Assembly (NCBI GenBank): GCA_021613535.1
Contig: CP075494.1
Span: 1,798,001 to 1,862,000 of the forward strand
Direction of reading: 5' to 3'
DNA length: 64,000 nucleotides
Origin: Adineta vaga
Taxonomy: Eukaryota > Rotifera
Shown here: one piece after another, positions 57,312-64,000 of the stretch
Position numbering within the stretch: the stretch's first letter is position 1
Layout: each line of letters begins with the position of its first letter
Notes under the pieces: generated by a model
Database searches by the model: none
Seen by the model: only the letters and a program-made list of their open reading frames with translations
What the model was told of the DNA's origin: nothing
Position numbers and translations under genes: made by a program

Positions 57312-59146
57312 TATACTTTTTTAATGTAGTAATTCATTTATTTTTATGTTTGTTTTATTTATGTTAATTGTAGATTTTAGTCTCATAACTAATCTTCTTT
57401 ATATAGATTGATGAATATAAACAAACTTGAGGATGCGAACTAAAGAGAAATATACACTCACCATTGAGATGATATATTATTAATAAAACGAGAATAATGA
57501 ATCTTATGTAAATAAAGAAGTAAAAATTCTGATTTAAAATTAGTCCTAATACAAAACAAGACTGAGTGGATGTTGGTGTGCGTTAGGAGTTTCAGTGAGG
57601 ATATACGTTTAATGAAAACTCGCACACCCACACCCTACTAGAGATTAATAGTAGGATTCATCAATACGTAATTGATACAAATTTCAAATGTTTGATCATT
57701 TTATCTTTGTTTACGTGATATTAAGCAGTTAATATCGTTTTCAACAAAAGTAGAACTATACGTCGTATCGAATTGAAATATTTCTTCAGAGTGAAGGTTA
57801 GGGTATGACTGAGGATGATTTTGTTCTCATACATACGAACACCCTTTTCAATTTCTAACCGCTTTTTTCCTGATGTATTTTTTTCTTTCAATCAAATAAA
57901 TCTTAGCTTGTGGGAATGCAGTATGATTTGATTGCTTTTCACATCTAAACTACCACTCGTATACTTCAGTAAAAAGAAGCTAATATCATATACGAGAGAT
58001 ATAATAACTTGTTATTTAAATTTGTTTCTGACTAAAAGTGAAATTCTTTTGTTTTTTGTCAAAGTTGAAAGAAATAAACAGTTCAAACCTAATTTTATAG
58101 TACGTTTTAAAACTGTATGACGACTGGAAATTAATTTAATAGTAAATAAATATTGTCTACCAAACATAGAAACCGTAACGTTAAATATTTTAGTATGTTT
58201 CTTTTCTATTATAATTGCATAGTCAATAGAAATTATCATCACCTTGTTATTTTAAACAGTATTTCAAAGAACATAACGAGTAAGAAAATCATATACTCAA
58301 CATTTCATATCTGATAACTACAAGTAAAAAACTGTTTCCTTATATAAATGAATGTTTTTCTCATTAATACTTTTAATTTTCTTCTTTATTTTACTTACAT
58401 ATATATTCCTGTAAGATGATAAAGAGAATGAGTAAGAATATACTTTGATAAATAATCAATTTTTCTGAGTTTATATTTATATAATGATTTAATTGTTGTA
58501 CTAATCAACTCTCCTCAATTTCCAAGCCTATTGTTGTACGTTTAATGACAGAGCTTCTTTTCTTTCTATTCGTAATTATCATACCTAAATTATGATGATA
58601 TCTTCCAATGAATCGATCTTCTACACTTAATCCATATTCAGTCTTTTTTCTGAATAGGTGCGTTCATTTTCCAAGTTTATCGGATATGCATAACAGTGCA
58701 AATAGTAAAATGATTTGGCAAAAAGTTTCTTTTTTAAAATGAGTTTTTTCTTATTAGCATTTTAATGACTATTGCGTATATATTCAAAATGAAAATATTA
58801 AATATATATACTTACATAGATAGAGTTAACTTGGTAAAGTCCATGAAAACTAATATCGTTGCACACACATTTACCAAAAATAATTGCATTTATTCAACTC
58901 ATTATTGTTCAACAATTAGCATGTATTATTTATATAAGTTTCACGCGATTCTTTTGTTTATAGCGCTTATTTGGATCTTTGATTGATACATATTCTGTAT
59001 ACTGTTATGATAGAATTATGTGCGAGAAAAACAGTACTAATCAAATTAACTACATTTGCATAATCATGTCATATTGAAATAACCAAAAAGATAAACTATT
59101 GAGTTAATAAACATACCATATTTTTAATTTATTTCTAGCAGGAAAC
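57312..59146. other. AT-rich intergenic
   Basis: Holds the hairpin at 57564-57640. No gene otherwise. A splice-acceptor-like TTTATTTCTAG just before 59147 suggests a 5' UTR intron for the next gene. Confidence 0.5.
57564..57640. repeat. Telomere-like hairpin element, degenerate
   Basis: CTGAGTGGATGTTGGTGTGC at the left and GCACACCCACACCCTACTAG at the right, with about 35 bp between. Confidence 0.55.
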
Positions 59147-60307
59147 ATGCTTGGAATTATAAATAAATTTTGGAAAAAATTTAAAAAATATATACAAAAT
59201 TTTAATTTATTCCCATCTCTACCACCATCACTTGATCAAAATCAACTCACAAATGAAATTATATCAACAAGAGTGTTCATTGTTTTATTCATATTATCAT
59301 TAACAATTCTTATTTTATATACATCATTGATAACTATTACAAAAACTGTCACTATTGATTCACCATCTCTTACAACATATTCACAATTATATTCTCAATA
59401 TTCAGAATCGTTAATATGTCCATGTGAAAAAATATCGATTGAATATGTTAAAATGCTTACTATTAATTATACAATACATCAAGTATGTTCAAGTTATTTT
59501 ATTACTGATGAATCGATATATGATTTTCGACCGGAACGCTATAGTTTGATGGCGAATATCGACTTTCGCTACATAGGCTTATGTGCTTTTCAAGGACTGA
59601 AGGAATTTTGTGGTTTAATTAAGGAAACAATTTCTAATAATTTAATTGATTTTTATTCAACTCAGTATATGAGTTCATCTGTCGCTCCGATTGATTTATT
59701 AGAGTCTCAAATTCTTACATTTACTAAACAGTTTGAATGGTCGGCTAAAACAAGATTTGCAGAATCTCTTTTAATCATCCGAAGTACAACTCATAGTAAT
59801 GGTTTAATCATGATCCATCAATCAAATTACTATCTTTTCGTTAGACCTCCTAAGAAACTTGTTCTTCCAGAACCGCAGAGTTACGACTCCTGTCTTTGTG
59901 ATAGTAGAGCTACATGCCACTTAGAAGCTTCTATTTATCGATATCCTACCATAATAGAACAATTTACAGTACCAGGTTTTTATCAAGGATGCGTACCTAT
60001 TGAAGCATTACTTCAATCTACTCTTGAATGTTTCTTTGATGATTCTTGTATTCAACAAATAAAACCTCATCTAGCATCATCTTCAACTATACAAATACAA
60101 TCTCTTAATTCATCCTCATTAACTAACTATCACGAGAATTCAACAATCAATGATATTATTTATATAGTAACTACAATATTTGGATTGATTGGTGGTTTAG
60201 TTACAGTTTTGAAATTAATCATACCACAAATAATTCAATTCATCTTTGATTGCATTCGAAAATGGAAAATGAGAATCATTGTGGTGAGACCGTTCAATGA
60301 CAATTAA
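59147..60307 (+). CDS. Two-transmembrane protein of unknown function, possibly a rotifer-expanded family
   Basis: Intact single-exon protein of 386 residues. A basic N-terminus (KFWKKFKKYIQ) precedes TM1 (about residues 44-66, FIVLFILSLTILILYTSL). The large loop has Cys pairs in CPCEKISIEYVKM, IHQVCSSYFI, LCAFQGLKEFCGL, DSCLCDSRATCHLE and GCVPIEALLQSTLECFFDDSC. TM2 is at about 342-366 (IIYIVTTIFGLIGGLVTVLK), followed by a basic tail. The loop between two membrane segments is most likely extracellular and disulfide-bonded, a topology shared with ENaC/ASIC subunits. The conserved ENaC motifs are not evident, so I do not assign channel function. From memory, similar proteins form a large bdelloid family; that is unverified here. 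Confidence 0.65.
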   Translation: MLGIINKFWKKFKKYIQNFNLFPSLPPSLDQNQLTNEIISTRVFIVLFILSLTILILYTSLITITKTVTIDSPSLTTYSQLYSQYSESLICPCEKISIEYVKMLTINYTIHQVCSSYFITDESIYDFRPERYSLMANIDFRYIGLCAFQGLKEFCGLIKETISNNLIDFYSTQYMSSSVAPIDLLESQILTFTKQFEWSAKTRFAESLLIIRSTTHSNGLIMIHQSNYYLFVRPPKKLVLPEPQSYDSCLCDSRATCHLEASIYRYPTIIEQFTVPGFYQGCVPIEALLQSTLECFFDDSCIQQIKPHLASSSTIQIQSLNSSSLTNYHENSTINDIIYIVTTIFGLIGGLVTVLKLIIPQIIQFIFDCIRKWKMRIIVVRPFNDN

Positions 60308-61000
60308 CTATTTTATAAACAATAATTATATTTTATCTTGAGGATGTATTCTGAAATCGTTTTCTTTTGAAAAAAATATGCCAATTTTCATTACAAATTT
60401 TAGTAATGCTTTTCTGTTTGAATAAAATATGTGGAGATGAGACTTAATCACAACTACATTTAAATGACTAGCATATTTATATGAAACAATGAACACAACA
60501 TTCATTGATAATCTTGAAAATCTCGAATATTATTTGTTTTTAAGAGTGGATTTGAATATTGTATGCATTTCATATTCACACTCACCTTCAATTGTGTTGT
60601 CAATAAATATTAGAATTATGATTTTCGTCTAAATGATATGACTATTTATACTCGTTGAAAAAAATCTTCTACACTGCATCTGTAAATGATCTACTAGAAC
60701 ATTCAAAGAAAAGTTTTCTTATAATAATACTTTGAAATAAATGAAAGAGACTTTATTTCGTAGTTTTTCTAATGTAATCATGCAGATGTTTCTTTTCTAT
60801 TCACATAAAGTTTACTTGTTTTACCCACATTGTTAATTCAGATGCAAGCTTTTTATTTCTATCGTTTCTTTTTAAAAAAATCCAAGAGACTTTCTAACTA
60901 ATTTTTTCTTCTTATGCATACAGGATATGTCATAATGACATATATACGTAAGAGAAACATTAGTTACACTATTTGTTTTAATTTATCTAATAAATAGAAT

Positions 61001-61066
61001 ATCTTGAGGGTGTGGGTGATGGTTTTGGCCTTTTTTTTATCTCACCCACACCCACACCCTCAAGAT
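61001..61066. repeat. Telomere-like hairpin element, best-preserved copy
   Basis: 66 bp: ATCTTGAGGGTGTGGGTGAT at the left, CACCCACACCCACACCCTCA followed by AGAT at the right, T-rich loop. The terminal 18 bp are a perfect inverted match. Used here as the reference copy of the family. Confidence 0.9.
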
Positions 61067-61949
61067 TTGAATAAGAGCTAAAGCTTTCTTTTTGGCGTTC
61101 ATAGTTATATCGAAACTAATCAGAATCCAAGTAGAAAAATTCATTGGCCTGGTCAAAACAAAATGAATAGAAATGAAAGAAATAGTATTCACTCACCTGT
61201 CACTTTTTTCGTTCTATCACTGATGCAAGTTATCTATTAGAAAGAATCGTATAGTTATTCATCATGTAATACAAGAGAAGGAAAAAGGTGAGTAGCGAGT
61301 AAGCGAGTATCATTGCTATTTCTGCCATCCTAATGTTGCTATATAAACAGAAAATAAAATTTGATCTTCACAATATAGTTATGATCAAAGTAATAGCAAA
61401 TTTCGACTCTATATTACCTGAATGGTTGCGTAACATATTTTTCAAATCATAATTCACAAATAAAGGTTACACCAGAATACTGGATATTGTCAAGATTCTA
61501 TTCCGTCTGTTCCTTTTTTTATGTTAAGTCACGTGTCGATAAAGTAGTAACGACGAAAAGAAATACTAAACATACAAAAAATTAATTCACCGTGATATAT
61601 CGTTGATGTGTGCCTATTCGTTCGAAACATATATTTTATATGATAAAAAAAGGAAGAAAACAATAAATATAAATTTGTTGATTATTAAAGAACCATCGAT
61701 TCTAATTGACATTTGAAAAGATAAGTATTTCTTCAAAGTTTTTCTCTAATTTCTGTAATCCATAAATACTTGTAGCAAACGGGCATTGAATCTAGTTGAG
61801 TTTGGAATCGTTAGTTATTCTATCATTTTATAAATGCGATATTTATTTCAGTAAATTTGTATTACAAACGGTCTGAAATAGTTTTATAGAGCATATATTT
61901 AGAGAGAAGTAGTAATGAAATAAAGATTTTTTCTTTCTTCAGTTTAAAA

Positions 61950-62103
61950 ATGATAAGATATATTCGATAGATATTTATTTTTTTCTCGGGGCTATGAAGA
62001 ACAGTAAATAGTGAGAGAATTTTTCCTTTAATTGAAAGATGATAAGATATATTCGATAGATGTGTATTTTTTTTATCCCGGGGACATGAAAGACATTAAA
62101 TAA
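61950..62103. repeat. 89-bp direct duplication
   Basis: TGATAAGATATATTCGATAG at 61951 recurs at 62040, followed in both copies by ATTTTTTT, C/GGGG, ATGAA and TAAATA in the same order. Confidence 0.7.
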
Positions 62104-62271
62104 TCGGTGTCAATTTGTGAAATTTTTTTTATGCAGTGTTTATTATCATGAGTAGGAGAGGTTGACTTGATCTGTTTTTTTTTGTCGTCGGACATTTTGG
62201 ATTATTGCTGTATTACTGTTAGATTACACTTCTATTTCAGCCTTTCCTTTTATCGGTAGCAACGATTACAG

Positions 62272-63874
62272 ATGATAAATAATAAACATCCGCAACGTCT
62301 ACCAGATGGTGAAAATTCCGACATAGTAACTACCACAACATTCAAGAATGATAGCAACATTACAGTGGTATGGCTAGATGAAGAAGCCATGCGTTTCGCG
62401 TCACCTAACTCTCAAATTATAATTAACATGTTTCAGAAAATATGCGGCACCAATTACAAACTGTATGATCGTGTGGAATCGTTTCTTTTGGCAGTTGAAA
62501 GTATGACTAAAACGATGAAAATTATAGTTGTAATGTCGGGATCATTTGCCGAGATTATTCTGCCCTAAGTTATCCGCATCTTTGTTACGTGAACTCTTGT
62601 CAATATTTATATTTTGCAAAGACTACGATGGTTATAAGTATTTACTTAAAAAGTGTCGAAAAATAACTGCTATCTGCAGTGATGACGGTTCATTGAAGGA
62701 GGCCATCGAGAATGAATTACAGTCATCGACAGATTTCGTTATCATGGATCAAAATTTAATACCCATATTCAGTTTAAAAGAAGAATATCAACAGTTTTTG
62801 TGGTACAAACTTAATATAGAAGTATTGACCCATTATCCATGGTCGACAGATAATACACAAAGAATGCTCACTGAGTGTATTAAATATTACTGGAAGAATA
62901 ATGCACAGAAGACGAATATTGAACAATTTAAAAATACATACAATCCTGACAACGCCATTGAATGGTATACAAGAGATAGTTTCCTTTATCGGCTCGTGAA
63001 TAAGGCACTTAGATCGCTAGATATGGAAGAAATTAATGTATTTCGACCTTATATCAAAGCTTTGTGTAGACAACTGGAGCAGTTGCACAAACAAAACCAA
63101 TCGGATAAACCATTAACAGTGTTTCGGGGGCATGGAAATATGACAACTTCTCAATTAGATAAAATCAAAGGAAATGTTAATGCTTTGGTATCATTCAACG
63201 GATTTTTGTCGACTTCAACTAATTATAACGTTGCAGTGATGTTTGCTGGGACTACGTCAACAGACGAAGAATCGGTAATATTTGAAATTAAAACGAATTA
63301 TAATTTAACAAATGTTGTATTTGCCGATATTTCACAATTTTTCAATATGCCGATCGAAGATGAAGTTTTATTTAGTCTCTGTTCAGTATTCAAAATCGAT
63401 AGTGCTGAACGTGACGAAGAGAATCAATTGTGGAAAATTTTAATGAGCGCATCAGATGAAGATACGCTAAATCTTTCTGATTACTTTAACAAGAAAGCCA
63501 TGGAAAAGCACCAAAGAACTGAACTTCATGTATGTCCAGAAATAGTTCGTGGAGCGGATGATGAAATCAAGCAGAAAATTGACAATGAAATAGACACGAG
63601 CGTGAGTAACAAAAAAGAAAAAAATTATCTGTTACATTGCATAGATCGAAACATTGAATGCAGAACTATCATTATAGCGTCTGTTGCAATCGTTTTCATA
63701 ATAGTAATCGGCTTAGTTGTCCTTTATGGTCTTTATTTTAAATCAACATATCAAATATCAAGCTCAGATAACTGTGAAAATATGAATTGTACGACAGTTA
63801 GTACAACAACAGGTAATGTCTATTTAAATTCGGTCTTTAGAAACATTGCCTTATCAGAGTGCGGGTGGGCATGA
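62272..63874 (+). CDS. Arginine-type ADP-ribosyltransferase with N-terminal alpha/beta domain and C-terminal TM; one frameshift
   Basis: Two overlapping frames (62272-62568 and 62546-63874) make one protein of about 530 residues if one extra base in the CCC at 62563-62565 is discounted. The N-terminal part (about residues 30-140) alternates strands and helices: ITVVWLDEEA, MKIIVVMSGSFAE, LLSIFIFCKDYDGY, CRKITAICSDDGS. It looks Rossmann-like. The ART domain follows, with LTVFRGHGNM (catalytic Arg), FNGFLSTSTNYNVAVMF (STS) and EDEVLFSLCSVFKI (E-x-E), the R-S-E triad of arginine-specific mono-ADP-ribosyltransferases. Unlike the other two copies in this window it has no TPRs. It ends with a Lys/Glu-rich linker, a TM helix (TIIIASVAIVFIIVIGLVVL) and a short outer tail, placing the enzyme at a membrane. 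The frameshift could be a real lesion or a sequencing error. Confidence 0.8.
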
Positions 63875-64000
63875 GTCGATGTTAAAGAAATCTACGCCCA
63901 CCCTTTAACTAAAGGCACTACTATAGAAAGAAAGTTCATGGTAAATTCTCCTTTTTTCTGTGGAGCTTTTTCAAGCATATAACTTTGTCACGATATGAAT

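Larger units (their letters stand above)
60308..62271. other. AT-rich intergenic with hairpin and tandem repeat
   Basis: Holds the hairpin at 61001-61066 and an 89-bp-period duplication at 61950-62103. No gene. Confidence 0.5.

Noticed and set aside
1-64000. CRISPR array, operon structure or prokaryotic ribosome-binding sites
   Set aside because: Introns, AT-rich spacers, LINE/hAT/mariner elements and metazoan receptors show a eukaryotic genome; repeats seen are inverted or irregular, not spacer-interleaved.

Overview
The window looks like a piece of an AT-rich animal genome, most likely a bdelloid rotifer. The evidence is: short (about 40-100 bp) GT-AG introns; metazoan receptors (rhodopsin-like 7TM, LDLa/EGF-7TM, LRR-TM); an MPEG1/perforin-2 relative; R-S-E class ADP-ribosyltransferases joined to TPRs; a kelch array of bacterial flavour; a GC-rich intronless GST that resembles fungal proteins; and many short hairpins made of TGTGGG/CCCACA repeats, which I recall as the bdelloid telomere unit. 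The species assignment is inference and no database was consulted.

Layout. 0.3-3.5 kb: 5' exons of an SLC5-type sodium/solute symporter broken by a decayed hAT transposon. 4.2-4.6 kb: a small Ly6-like gene remnant. 6.2-10.7 kb: an intact UDP-glycosyltransferase and a CYP7/8-like cytochrome P450. 10.7-14.2 kb: mostly non-coding. 14.2-15.1 kb: an orphan 7TM receptor. 16.7-18.8 kb: an LRR membrane protein, tail-to-tail with a broken ART-TPR gene (18.5-21.2 kb) interrupted by a telomere-like hairpin and a piggyBac-like terminus. 21.9-22.7 kb: the GST-like gene. 25.8 kb: a tRNA-like gene. 27.2-31.9 kb: a jockey-like LINE lying directly upstream of a second ART-TPR gene (31.9-33.2 kb), which is itself truncated by another repeat. 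35.3 kb: the largest telomere-like palindrome. 36.7-37.8 kb: a secreted or GPI-anchored protein. 38.0-44.6 kb: a 1703-residue LDLa/EGF/7TM receptor with a 0.9 kb foldback transposon in its first intron. 44.9-46.4 kb: a decayed MPEG1-like gene. 47.6-48.1 kb: a coiled-coil protein. 48.4-50.0 kb: a near-perfect 120-bp-arm hairpin abutting a mariner element. 50.2-51.3 kb: a kelch protein. 51.7-53.1 kb: two foldback repeats. 53.8-54.2 kb: the N-terminus of a secreted Cys-rich protein with a predicted 8-nt micro-exon. 59.1-60.3 kb: a two-TM protein. 62.3-63.9 kb: a third ART gene with a C-terminal TM segment and one frameshift.

The gene content fits an accessory or subtelomere-like region: detoxification (UGT, P450, GST), NAD-dependent ART effectors, a pore-former of the MPEG1 type, cell-surface receptors, and dense DNA transposon and retroelement debris. 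The most striking unexplained structure is the dispersed family of 50-230 bp inverted repeats built of telomere-type units, with shared ATCTTGAGGGTG...CACCCTCAAGAT ends.
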